45,642 bases of DNA. Origin: Zetaproteobacteria bacterium CG1_02_55_237 (GTDB lineage: Bacteria; Pseudomonadota; Zetaproteobacteria; Mariprofundales; Mariprofundaceae). The notes under the pieces were generated by a model that was not told the DNA's origin, searched no databases, and saw nothing but the letters and a program-made list of their open reading frames with translations. The stretch covers positions 1-45,642 of the forward strand of contig MNXA01000023.1 of assembly GCA_001871195.1 (NCBI GenBank). Direction: 5' to 3'. Below, in pieces: positions 8,281 through 16,025 of the stretch. Position 1 is the first letter of the stretch. Each line of letters opens with the position of its first letter. The position numbers and the translations under genes are program-made.

Positions 8281-8319
8281 AGTTCGCGAACTTGACCCAG
8301 ACGGCTGCATCACCATAAT
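8281..8319 (+). promoter_or_regulatory. Candidate promoter with overlapping palindrome for the rpmF-plsX-fab operon
   Basis: TTGACC (8292-8297) and CATAAT (8314-8319), 16 bases apart, form a good sigma-70-type promoter. The perfect 12-base palindrome AGTTCGCGAACT occupies 8281-8292 and touches the -35 box, as an operator would. A second TTGACA is at 8341-8346 but has no good -10. The rest of the 370-base gap (8058-8427) shows no convincing gene; the DUF177/YceD gene often found before rpmF is absent. Confidence 0.5.
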
Positions 8320-8427
8320 GCCGCGACCTTTTGCTATGCTTTGACAGGCGGAGTAGGGCGGTTGTACCTGCGTGCAATAGCCCCAATAACTGGTATGTTG
8401 TGCCGGTTGTGAACACAGGAGATTGAT

Positions 8428-8610
8428 ATGGCAGTTCCAAAGAGAAAAACCAGTGTATCCAAGCGCAAGATGCGCCGTGCCCACGATGCAGTTGGCGTTC
8501 CAGCTATGAGTGAATGCCCTAATTGCGGTGAAGTGATGCGTCCGCATCATGCCTGCGGTCATTGCGGCTTCTACAAAGGTCGCGAGGTTGTGGCGACCGG
8601 CGAGGTCTGA
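8428..8610 (+). CDS. rpmF: 50S ribosomal protein L32
   Basis: The product has 60 residues and the classic start MAVPKRKTS. It carries a four-Cys zinc ribbon, CPNC...CGHC, at about residues 29-46, so this is the zinc-binding C+ form. L32 is a component of the large ribosomal subunit. RBS AGGAG at 8417-8421 sits 6 bases before ATG. It heads the operon into plsX, the usual arrangement that ties ribosome and lipid synthesis. Confidence 0.97.
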   Translation: MAVPKRKTSVSKRKMRRAHDAVGVPAMSECPNCGEVMRPHHACGHCGFYKGREVVATGEV

Positions 8611-8673
8611 CAACACCTTGCTACATGCTGCTTTGCTGCATGACTATGCACCCCTTAAAAAACGGGATGAGCG

Positions 8674-9678
8674 ATGAGCCGCATTCTCGTTGACGGTCAT
8701 GGCGGGGATGATGCCCCCGGCATTGTCATCGACGCACTTGACCGCATTCATAAGGAATATGGCGACAAACTGACGCTTGGCATCGTGGGTCAACCCGATG
8801 TTCTTCAGCCTGCATTGCAGGAGGCAGGACTTTCTGATGCCGTGCAGCTTGTTGCTGCCAGTGAAATTGTTGATATGTGTGAGCCTCCGGCCAACGCTTT
8901 GCGGCGCAAGAAGGACTCATCCATTCATGTCGGCGCACGCATGGTACGCGACGGTGAGTGGGATGCCCTGGTCAGCGCCGGTAATACCGGTGCCCTGATG
9001 GCTATTTCCAAGTTTATTCTTAAAACCCTCCCTGGTGTGGACCGTCCGGCTATTGCCTCGATGATTCCATCCGAGGGCGGCAGAACCCTGCTGCTTGATG
9101 CCGGCGCTAATGTGGATAGTTCCTCTGAGCATCTCACCCAGTTTGCCATCATGGGCTCCTGCTATATGCAGGCTGCCGAAGGCCTTGAATCGCCGCGCGT
9201 TGGTGTGCTTAATATCGGTTCCGAAGATATCAAGGGAACGGATGTGGTGAAGATGGCCGGGGCAAGTATCTCCGAACTGGATCTGAATTATATCGGCAAT
9301 GTCGAAGGTACCGACCTGTTTCTCGATACCGTGGATGTTGTGGTTTGCGATGGCTTTGTCGGCAATGTGGCTTTAAAGACCATGGAGGGTGTGGCTCATT
9401 TCCTGATGGGCAACCTCAAACGCGAGCTGACCGGTAGCCTGATGGCCAAGACCGGTATGTTGCTGGCCTACAGTGGCATGCAGCGACTCAAAGCACGTAT
9501 TAATCCGTCCGAATACAATGGTGCGCCATTGCTGGGCCTGAATGGCATTGTTGTAAAAAGCCACGGTTCGGCAGATGCGCTGGGGTTTTCCCGGGCTATC
9601 GAGATTGCGCACCGCGAGGTTGAGTCTCAGCTCGGAACGCGTATCGTTGAATCCATGAATAAATGGCTGGAACGTTGA
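8674..9678 (+). CDS. plsX: Phosphate acyltransferase PlsX
   Basis: The product has 334 residues, normal for the family. PlsX converts acyl-ACP and phosphate to acyl-phosphate, the acyl donor for PlsY in phosphatidic acid synthesis, and acts as a peripheral membrane enzyme. The N-terminal VDGHGGDDAPG motif, the SAGNTGALM motif near residue 107 and NIGSEDIKGT are diagnostic. It lies between rpmF and fabH, the standard order. No plsY is seen in the window. The stop at 9676-9678 is directly followed by the fabH start, indicating co-transcription. Confidence 0.96.
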   Translation: MSRILVDGHGGDDAPGIVIDALDRIHKEYGDKLTLGIVGQPDVLQPALQEAGLSDAVQLVAASEIVDMCEPPANALRRKKDSSIHVGARMVRDGEWDALVSAGNTGALMAISKFILKTLPGVDRPAIASMIPSEGGRTLLLDAGANVDSSSEHLTQFAIMGSCYMQAAEGLESPRVGVLNIGSEDIKGTDVVKMAGASISELDLNYIGNVEGTDLFLDTVDVVVCDGFVGNVALKTMEGVAHFLMGNLKRELTGSLMAKTGMLLAYSGMQRLKARINPSEYNGAPLLGLNGIVVKSHGSADALGFSRAIEIAHREVESQLGTRIVESMNKWLER

Positions 9679-9680
9679 GC

Positions 9681-10691
9681 ATGCCGCGCATCCATATCAT
9701 CGGGGTCGGCGGTTATCTGCCGGAACGGGTGATGACCAATAAAGATCTCGAAGCCATTGTCGATACAGACGATCAATGGATTTTCGAACGTACCGGTATT
9801 CGCCAGCGCCATATCATCAGCGAAGGGGAACACACCTCCGATTTGGCTGCAGCAGCTGCCAGACAGGCACTGGATGATGCCGGTCTGACCATTGCCGATA
9901 TTGATGCGTTGATTGTGGCAACCACCACGCCTGACATGATTTTCCCGTCCACAGCCAGCATCGTGCAATCCAAGCTGGGTGCTTCCGGGTTTCCGGCATG
10001 GGATATTCAAGCTGTATGTTCCGGGTTTGTTTATGGTCTGGCGCATGCCGACGCGATGATGCGTGGCGGTATGTTCCGCCGTGTGCTGCTTATCGGTGCG
10101 GAATCGATGTCGCGCATCATGGACTGGACTGATCGTTCAACATGTGTGCTGTTCGGCGATGGCGCCGGCGCCGTGGTGCTGGAAGCTCGCGATGCCGGTG
10201 ATGAGCCGCAGGGCGGTATTATTGGTTCCGTACTCAAGGCCGATGGTTCCTATCGACCACTGTTGATGGCCCGCCACCCGCATCCAGGGGCCAGCCCCGA
10301 TATGCCGGATATGGCTGTGGATGCCGCCGGTGTGGCTGCGGTTGAGATGCAGGGTAATGAAGTGTTTCGCAATGCGGTGAACAAGCTTGGCGAGGTGGTA
10401 GGAGATGTGCTCGCGCATTGTCACATGCAACCATCCGATGTCGACTTGCTGATACCGCATCAGGCGAACATCCGAATCATCAATGCTACGGCGAAAAAGT
10501 TAAAGCTGGGTACCGAGAACATTGCCATTACCGTGGAAAAACATGCCAACACCTCGGCCGCAAGTGTGCCGCTGGCATTGAATACCTATTACCGCGAAGG
10601 TAAGATCCGGAAAGGGCAGGTATTGCTTCTGGAGGCATTTGGCGCTGGTTTTGTCTGGGGTGCCAATCTGCTTCGCTGGAGTAAAGATTAA
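9681..10691 (+). CDS. fabH: Beta-ketoacyl-ACP synthase III
   Basis: FabH condenses acetyl-CoA with malonyl-ACP to start type II fatty acid synthesis. The catalytic triad is visible: Cys in QAVCSGFVYG, His in PHQANIRI, and Asn in HANTSAAS. I place the start at ATG 9681, giving 336 residues with the usual beginning MPRIHIIGVGGYLP. An in-frame ATG at 9663 inside the plsX end would add six residues. The RBS is weak, which fits translational coupling to plsX, whose stop codon ends two bases upstream. Confidence 0.96.
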   Translation: MPRIHIIGVGGYLPERVMTNKDLEAIVDTDDQWIFERTGIRQRHIISEGEHTSDLAAAAARQALDDAGLTIADIDALIVATTTPDMIFPSTASIVQSKLGASGFPAWDIQAVCSGFVYGLAHADAMMRGGMFRRVLLIGAESMSRIMDWTDRSTCVLFGDGAGAVVLEARDAGDEPQGGIIGSVLKADGSYRPLLMARHPHPGASPDMPDMAVDAAGVAAVEMQGNEVFRNAVNKLGEVVGDVLAHCHMQPSDVDLLIPHQANIRIINATAKKLKLGTENIAITVEKHANTSAASVPLALNTYYREGKIRKGQVLLLEAFGAGFVWGANLLRWSKD

Positions 10692-10725
10692 GCATGATCA
10701 CATCTTGGACTGAGGGGAAGAAGCG

Positions 10726-11691
10726 TTGAGCGTAAACAACGGTTCCACTTTTGCTTTTTTATTTCCGGGTCAGGGCTCACAGTCTGTGGGTATGCTGGGC
10801 GATCTCCTGGCTACCGAGGCCGTTGTGGCGCAGTCCTTTGACGAGGCATCCGAGGCTTTGGGTTACGATATGCGCTCTTTGGTTGCCAACAATCCTGATG
10901 GAAAGCTGGATCAGACCGAATACACCCAGCCGGCGCTGTTGACTGCGTCCACAGCGCTCTTGCGCTTGTGGCGTGAGCGTGGCGGAGCAGACGCATCTTG
11001 TGCCGCCGGGCATAGCTTGGGCGAATATTCGGCGCTGGTTGCGGCGGGTAGCATTTCTTTTTCCGATGCCGTTAAGTTGGTGGCATTTCGCGGTCGGGCT
11101 ATGACTGCGGCTGTTCCGGCAGGCGTTGGCCTGATGGCAGCTATTCTCGGCCTGGATGATGCAGCAATTGAATCCCTGTGTGCTGAGGCCAGTAATGCTG
11201 ACACCAAGGTGTGGGCTGCTAATTATAACTGTTCAGGGCAACTGGTTGTCGCCGGTCATGTCGCTGCCGTTGAACGTCTGATTGAGCTGGCTAAAAGCGC
11301 CGGCGCCAAGCGCGCCATGCCTTTGCAGGTCAGCGCACCGTCACATACCCCTTTGATGCAGCCGGCTGCCGATCAGTTGCAACAGCGCCTTGCCGATATA
11401 AGCATCAGCCAGCCGTCCATGCCGGTATGGAGCAATGCCTTGGCTGCTCCCCTGAAAGATGCGACCGCCATTCGTGAGGCACTGGTGAATCAGTTGATTT
11501 CTCCGGTACGCTGGAGCGAAACAATCAGCAAGATGTATGCGCAGGGCGTGAATCAGGCTGTGGAAATGGGGCCTGGAAAGGTTCTGGCTGGCATTGTGCG
11601 TCGCGTGGAGCGTGATATGAGTGTTTCTGCGACGGATAGTACCGATGCCATGCAAAAGGCTATTGAAACTGTGTCAGGAGAAGCCGAATGA
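10726..11691 (+). CDS. fabD: Malonyl-CoA:ACP transacylase
   Basis: The product has 321 residues. FabD moves malonyl from CoA to ACP for chain elongation. The nucleophile motif GHSLGEYSAL (catalytic Ser) and the N-terminal FPGQGSQ are present, with the partner His in the SAPSHTPLM region. The start is TTG at 10726, preceded by GAGGGGAAG at 10712-10720; no suitable ATG exists before the conserved FPGQGSQ. The last four bases overlap the fabG start (ATGA). Confidence 0.95.
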   Translation: MSVNNGSTFAFLFPGQGSQSVGMLGDLLATEAVVAQSFDEASEALGYDMRSLVANNPDGKLDQTEYTQPALLTASTALLRLWRERGGADASCAAGHSLGEYSALVAAGSISFSDAVKLVAFRGRAMTAAVPAGVGLMAAILGLDDAAIESLCAEASNADTKVWAANYNCSGQLVVAGHVAAVERLIELAKSAGAKRAMPLQVSAPSHTPLMQPAADQLQQRLADISISQPSMPVWSNALAAPLKDATAIREALVNQLISPVRWSETISKMYAQGVNQAVEMGPGKVLAGIVRRVERDMSVSATDSTDAMQKAIETVSGEAE

Positions 11692-12434
11692 GCGACACAC
11701 AGAATCGGGTTGCACTGGTTACCGGTGCCAGCAGAGGCATTGGTTATGCCATTGCCGACAAGTTGGCTGCAGATGGTTTTTCGCTGGCTATTTGTGGTAC
11801 ACGGGATGAAACCATCCGTCAGGCAGCAGATAAACTCGCCGCAGCACATGGTGTTGAAGTTCTTCCTGCAGTCGTCAATGTGGCAGACAGGGATGCCATT
11901 CAGGGATTTGTCGCTGATGTGGTAAAGCATTTCGGACGCCTCGACGTACTGGTCAACAACGCCGGCATCACTCGGGACAATCTCTCGATGCGCATGAAGG
12001 CTGAAGAATGGCAGGAAGTGCTGGATACCAATCTGGGTTCAGTCTTTCATGCCTCGCAAGCGGCTATTCGACCGATGATGAAAGGGCGCTTCGGGCGCAT
12101 CATCAATATTTCCTCGGTAGTTGCTTCCATGGGTAATCCCGGACAAATGAATTATTGTGCCAGCAAGGGCGGTGTTGATGCCATGACCCGTTCGCTGGCA
12201 CGTGAAATCGGCTCGCGCGGCATTACAGTCAACGCTATTGCACCGGGCTTTATCGCCACGGATATGACAGCCGAGCTGGGTGACGATGCACATGCCAAGT
12301 TAAGCGAGCAGATACCGCTCGGGCGGCTTGGTTCAGCTGAAGATATTGCTCATGCCGTAGCCTTTCTGGCAGGAGATGGTGCCGCCTATATCACGGGTCA
12401 GGTGCTGCATGTAAACGGTGGAATGTATATGTAA
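11688..12434 (+). CDS. fabG: 3-oxoacyl-ACP reductase
   Basis: The product has 248 residues, a classical short-chain dehydrogenase. FabG reduces beta-ketoacyl-ACP with NADPH in each elongation cycle. Features are TGASRGIG for cofactor binding, NNAGITRD, Ser in NISSV, Tyr and Lys in YCASKGG, and the C-terminal VNGGMYM usual for FabG. It is coupled to fabD by a 4-base overlap. It is followed by 113 bases that hold a dyad and a possible extra promoter before acpP. Confidence 0.97.
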   Translation: MSDTQNRVALVTGASRGIGYAIADKLAADGFSLAICGTRDETIRQAADKLAAAHGVEVLPAVVNVADRDAIQGFVADVVKHFGRLDVLVNNAGITRDNLSMRMKAEEWQEVLDTNLGSVFHASQAAIRPMMKGRFGRIINISSVVASMGNPGQMNYCASKGGVDAMTRSLAREIGSRGITVNAIAPGFIATDMTAELGDDAHAKLSEQIPLGRLGSAEDIAHAVAFLAGDGAAYITGQVLHVNGGMYM

Positions 12435-12476
12435 GTTCGGCATGCGCAGCGTGGCCGAACAGGAAACGAATGCCTC

Positions 12477-12515
12477 GACTTGCAAAACGACTTGTGCAAG
12501 TCTCAGGGCTATGAT
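12477..12515 (+). promoter_or_regulatory. 8+8 bp dyad and -10-like box in front of acpP
   Basis: GACTTGCA (12477-12484) and TGCAAGTC (12495-12502) form a perfect inverted repeat around 10 bases. TATGAT, a good -10 box, follows at 12510-12515, but no clear -35 matches it. The dyad covers the stretch where a -35 box would lie, so it could be an activator or repressor site giving acpP its own promoter. It has no T-run, so it is not a typical terminator. Confidence 0.4.
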
Positions 12516-12547
12516 AGAAGCCGGAATCTTTATTTAGGGAGATATAA

Positions 12548-12787
12548 ATGTCCGCAGAAATTGAAGCAAAAGTAATAAAAATCGTTGCCGATCAGCTGAA
12601 TGTTGATGAGGGCGAAATCAGTTCAGATTCTTCCTTTGTGGACGATCTGGGCGCCGATTCGCTGGATACGGTTGAGCTCGTGATGGCCTTCGAAGAGGAG
12701 TTCGGTATCGAGATTCCTGACGATGATGCCGAGAAGATTCAGTCGGTACAAAACGCCATCGACTATATCGCTGCTAAAGCAGAATAA
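12548..12787 (+). CDS. acpP: Acyl carrier protein
   Basis: The product has 79 residues and is highly acidic. The phosphopantetheine attachment serine is in [12 protein letters not shown] near residue 37. It carries growing acyl chains for the Fab enzymes and donates them to PlsX and to LpxA and LpxD encoded elsewhere in the window. The RBS is GGGAGA just before the ATG. No acpS gene for its activation is present in the window. Confidence 0.98.
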   Translation: MSAEIEAKVIKIVADQLNVDEGEISSDSSFVDDLGADSLDTVELVMAFEEEFGIEIPDDDAEKIQSVQNAIDYIAAKAE

Positions 12788-12793
12788 ATTCTC

Positions 12794-14038
12794 ATGACAA
12801 GACGCGTTGTCGTCACCGGTATCGGCCTGGTTACTCCGCTCGGTACAGGGACGCAAACCTCATGGTCTGGAATTGTGGAGGGGAAATCCGGTATTCGCCG
12901 GATTTCCTACTTCGATGCCGAAGCCACAGGTATGGCCTGCACCATTGCCGGCGAAGTGCCTGACTTTGATATCGAAAATTATGTGAACCGCAAAGATGCC
13001 CGCAAGATGGATACCTTTATCCATTACGGCATTGCTGCGGCCACAATGGCACTGGAGCAGTCGGGTCTGGAGATTACCGAAGCCAATGCCGAGCGTGTTG
13101 GTGTGATGATCGGCTCCGGCATCGGTGGTATGCCGGCAATCGAGCGCACCATGCGGGCTTATGAAGCCGGTGGAGCACGTAAGATTTCTCCATTCTTCAT
13201 TCCGATGACCATTATCAATATGGCTTCGGGCTGGGTATCCATGCTGACCGGAGCCAAAGGCCCGAATTCCGCTACGGTGACGGCCTGTGCTACGGCAACA
13301 CATGCTATTGGTGATGCCTTTGAAATCATTGCACGCGGCGATGCCGATGCGATGATTGCCGGGGGAACCGAGGCCTGTGTCTGCGAACTGGCAGTGGGTG
13401 GCTTTTCTGCAGCCCGTGCGCTTTCCACACGTAACGATGAGCCTACAAAAGCTTCACGTCCGTGGGATAAGGACCGGGATGGCTTTGTGATGGGTGAGGG
13501 CGCAGGTGTCTTGATGCTTGAGTCACTCGATTCAGCCAAGGCACGCGGAGCGGTGATTCTTGCCGAGGTTGTTGGTTACGGTATGTCCGGTGATGCTTAT
13601 CATATGACCTCTCCGGCACCGGAAGGTGAGGGTGGTGCTCGTTGTATGAAGATGGCCCTTGCGACTGCAGGCATCAACACTGATGAAGTGGATTATATCA
13701 ATGCACATGGCACATCCACACCGGCTGGTGATATCTGTGAAACTCAGGGTATCAAGTCTGTGTTTGGTGAGCATGCCAAAAAGCTGATGGTGTCTTCCAC
13801 CAAGTCCATGACCGGACATCTTCTGGGTGCGGCTGGTGGTATTGAGGCAGCTTTCTCTGTGCTGGCTTTGCATCACGGTGTCGTACCGCCGACCATCAAT
13901 CTTGATAACCCTGATGAAGGTTGCGACCTTGATTATGTGCCGCATCATGCGCGTGAAGCGGATATCCGTGTTGCTATCTCCAATTCTTTCGGTTTTGGCG
14001 GTACCAACGCATCGCTGGTTTTGCGCAAGTTCGTTTAG
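12794..14038 (+). CDS. fabF: Beta-ketoacyl-ACP synthase II
   Basis: The product has 414 residues, starting 6 bases after acpP. FabF elongates acyl-ACP with malonyl-ACP and normally performs the C16:1 to C18:1 step. The active-site Cys is in TACATATHAIG, and the two His residues are in AHGTSTPAGD and MTGHLLGAAG. FGFGGTN near the C-terminus is typical. The order acpP-fabF is standard. It is followed within 42 bases by a strong hairpin that probably ends most transcription of the operon. Confidence 0.97.
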   Translation: MTRRVVVTGIGLVTPLGTGTQTSWSGIVEGKSGIRRISYFDAEATGMACTIAGEVPDFDIENYVNRKDARKMDTFIHYGIAAATMALEQSGLEITEANAERVGVMIGSGIGGMPAIERTMRAYEAGGARKISPFFIPMTIINMASGWVSMLTGAKGPNSATVTACATATHAIGDAFEIIARGDADAMIAGGTEACVCELAVGGFSAARALSTRNDEPTKASRPWDKDRDGFVMGEGAGVLMLESLDSAKARGAVILAEVVGYGMSGDAYHMTSPAPEGEGGARCMKMALATAGINTDEVDYINAHGTSTPAGDICETQGIKSVFGEHAKKLMVSSTKSMTGHLLGAAGGIEAAFSVLALHHGVVPPTINLDNPDEGCDLDYVPHHAREADIRVAISNSFGFGGTNASLVLRKFV

Positions 14039-14057
14039 GCTAAAGGGTATTCCCCGC

Positions 14058-15383
14058 GTGCGTTTTCGCACTGTTTCACAAAAAGGTCGTAAGTGTAGTG
14101 CTTACGACCTTTTTTCATGCTTTCCGGAGAAGTTTTCAGCCATTCTGGAGGATCCTGATGGCTCCGGCGCTCAGCATCTGGTATCGCGCAGCGGCCAAAG
14201 ACATATGCTGGATGCGAACGGTCAGCAGGCTGGCGGGAATTTCTTCGCCATTTGGGAGCGGGAGATAAACGAGCGCAGGTCTTACGCATCACCATGCATC
14301 GCCCATTTGTTTTACGCCGCATATGAAGCTGCCGATTTGATTGAGGATTTGCCGGAGCCGGCAAGCAAGCCGCCTGTATGTATCCTGTGGACATTGCATC
14401 CCGACTGGTCGTTTTGTTTTGCAGGCGAGTCTGTTCATCTGGCTGCTAAAACCGAGGAGTTGCTGGATGAATTGCAGCACATGCTGGATGACGCCCCTCT
14501 ATCCAGCTGCGAAGAATCGAGCGATGTTGCACCTGGTATAAACCTTACTGCCATACAGGTGACCGATGGCACGCAATACAAGAAGCAGGTTGAGCAGGTG
14601 AAGGAATTGATCGCTGCCGGCGATATTTTTCAGGCCAATATTGCCCGCTTCTGGTCATTGCCGTTTGCCACTGAAGGCCTGGAAGCGCTGTACAAGCGTC
14701 TTCGCCAGGTAAATACCGCGCCATTTTCCTGTTTTCTCAGGGTGGAAAGTGAAAGTGATGAGATGCATATCCTCTCCGCCTCACCCGAGCGTCTTTTTCG
14801 AATTTCTGTTGATGGGTTGGTTGATACACGGCCCATTGCAGGCACGAGGCGACGCGGAGAGGGGGAGATGGATACGCTGCTGCGTGATGAAATGCTGCTC
14901 TCGGACAAGGAAAGGGCAGAGCACATCATGCTGGTCGACCTTGAGCGCAACGATCTGGGGCGTGTGTGTGTACCCGGCAGCGTGGAAGTGAACGAGGTCA
15001 TGGTCGTTGAGGGCTATGCCACGGTTCAGCATATTGTATCCAACGTGCGGGGTCGCTTGCGTGACGGGCTCGGTTTGGTGGATGTGTTTCGCGCTATGTT
15101 TCCGGGAGGAACGATCACCGGTTGCCCCAAGGTGCACTGCATGGAAATCATTCATGGCTTGGAAGGGCGGGCAAGGGGGCCTTATACCGGCGGTGTCGGT
15201 TTTTCTTCCTGGGATGGGGCTGCGGATATGAATATCCTGATAAGGTCCTTTTGGCACCACGAAGGAAGGCTAAACTGGGCGGCAGGGGCTGGTATCGTGG
15301 CGGATTCCGATCCTGATGCCGAGTTGACGGAAACCGGGCACAAGGCAGAGGGGATGATGCGGGCGCTGGAAATTCAGGGCTGA
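14058..15383 (+). CDS. pabB: Aminodeoxychorismate synthase component I (PabB-like)
   Basis: PabB makes aminodeoxychorismate from chorismate and ammonia for folate synthesis. C-terminal chorismate-binding signatures are clear: RPIAGTRRRG, ERAEHIMLVDLERNDLG, FPGGTITGCPK and PYTGGVGFSSWDG. The start is uncertain. GTG 14058 (AAAGGG at 14042-14047) gives 441 residues, a normal length, but places the 14080-14115 hairpin inside the coding region. ATG 14205 would lose the conserved-looking DLFSCFPEKFSAILED segment. No ATG, GTG or TTG lies in frame between these two. TrpE is less likely on length and sequence. No pabA or pabC gene is adjacent. Confidence 0.85.
   Translation: MRFRTVSQKGRKCSAYDLFSCFPEKFSAILEDPDGSGAQHLVSRSGQRHMLDANGQQAGGNFFAIWEREINERRSYASPCIAHLFYAAYEAADLIEDLPEPASKPPVCILWTLHPDWSFCFAGESVHLAAKTEELLDELQHMLDDAPLSSCEESSDVAPGINLTAIQVTDGTQYKKQVEQVKELIAAGDIFQANIARFWSLPFATEGLEALYKRLRQVNTAPFSCFLRVESESDEMHILSASPERLFRISVDGLVDTRPIAGTRRRGEGEMDTLLRDEMLLSDKERAEHIMLVDLERNDLGRVCVPGSVEVNEVMVVEGYATVQHIVSNVRGRLRDGLGLVDVFRAMFPGGTITGCPKVHCMEIIHGLEGRARGPYTGGVGFSSWDGAADMNILIRSFWHHEGRLNWAAGAGIVADSDPDAELTETGHKAEGMMRALEIQG
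14080..14115 (+). terminator. Strong rho-independent terminator hairpin after fabF
   Basis: AAAAAGGTCGTAAG (14080-14093) pairs perfectly with CTTACGACCTTTTT (14101-14114) around a 7-base loop, and the right arm runs into T6. The A-run on the left would also allow termination in the other direction. It lies 42 bases past the fabF stop, but also within the open frame leading into pabB, so it may act as an attenuator for pabB. Confidence 0.85.
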
Positions 15384-15405
15384 TGAGTATCTTCCGGATT
15401 TATAA

Positions 15406-16023
15406 ATGAAACATTCTGACAGGCTTGGTCCGAACCGCTTTTTTCGCTGGCTGGGTCGTATGTATTGTCGTCACTGGCAACGATTGGAAGGGGAGATGTT
15501 CAGCTTGCCCGAGGGCCCCTTGATTCTGGTCGGCAACCATCGTGCCGGTGTTGATCCATTGCTGGTGCAGGCTGCGGTGGATCGGCCGCTTTGTTTTTTG
15601 ATGGCGCGCGAGTATTACCAGTCGATGTGGTATGCGCGCTGGTTTTTCGATGCCTTCGGGGTTATTCCGGTTAATCCCGGAGGGGCCAATCGGCATTCGC
15701 TGGCTGCGGCGATTGCCGCGGTTCGCGAAGGTAACTCAATTTGCCTGTTTCCCGAAGGTGCGGCAAATCCGGATATTCCGCTAAAACGCGTGCTGCCCGG
15801 GGCTGTGCTTATTGCCATGGAAACGGGCGCACCGATCATGCCCTTCCGAATCGGTGGAACATGGCCTTTTGACCATGTGCACCTGTCGCATTCCTTTCTG
15901 CGCCGGGGAAGAGGGAAGGTGCGTTTTGGCGCTCCCTTTTCAGTTCCACATGCCAAGGGTGACAGGGAGGTTATTCGTTTAACAACGGCCCTGATGCAGC
16001 AGGCCTTAAAGCTTCTTAGATAG
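15406..16023 (+). CDS. 1-acyl-sn-glycerol-3-phosphate acyltransferase-like protein
   Basis: The product has 205 residues of the PlsC-type lysophospholipid acyltransferase family. The HX4D catalytic motif is NHRAGVDP near residue 45, and the glycerophosphate-binding motif is FPEGAA near residue 117. It probably places the second acyl chain on lysophosphatidic acid at the inner membrane, downstream of PlsX. The protein is short and lacks an obvious long N-terminal membrane helix. Other members of the family acylate lyso-ornithine or similar lipids, so the substrate is not certain. It starts 22 bases after pabB, and its TAG ends 2 bases before the stop codon of the opposing ATPase gene. Confidence 0.85.
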   Translation: MKHSDRLGPNRFFRWLGRMYCRHWQRLEGEMFSLPEGPLILVGNHRAGVDPLLVQAAVDRPLCFLMAREYYQSMWYARWFFDAFGVIPVNPGGANRHSLAAAIAAVREGNSICLFPEGAANPDIPLKRVLPGAVLIAMETGAPIMPFRIGGTWPFDHVHLSHSFLRRGRGKVRFGAPFSVPHAKGDREVIRLTTALMQQALKLLR

Positions 16024-16025
16024 GG

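Noticed and set aside
8054-8344. Small + strand ORF after the SDR-AKR fusion with a GVGTDFIEF stretch like the AcpS start
   Set aside because: The similarity is limited to a few residues, the rest is Arg/Cys-rich and unlike AcpS, and there is no RBS; it overlaps the likely fab promoter.
13827-14057. pabB reading frame starting inside fabF
   Set aside because: The frame is open by chance over the fabF end; no RBS, and the product there has no PabB similarity.
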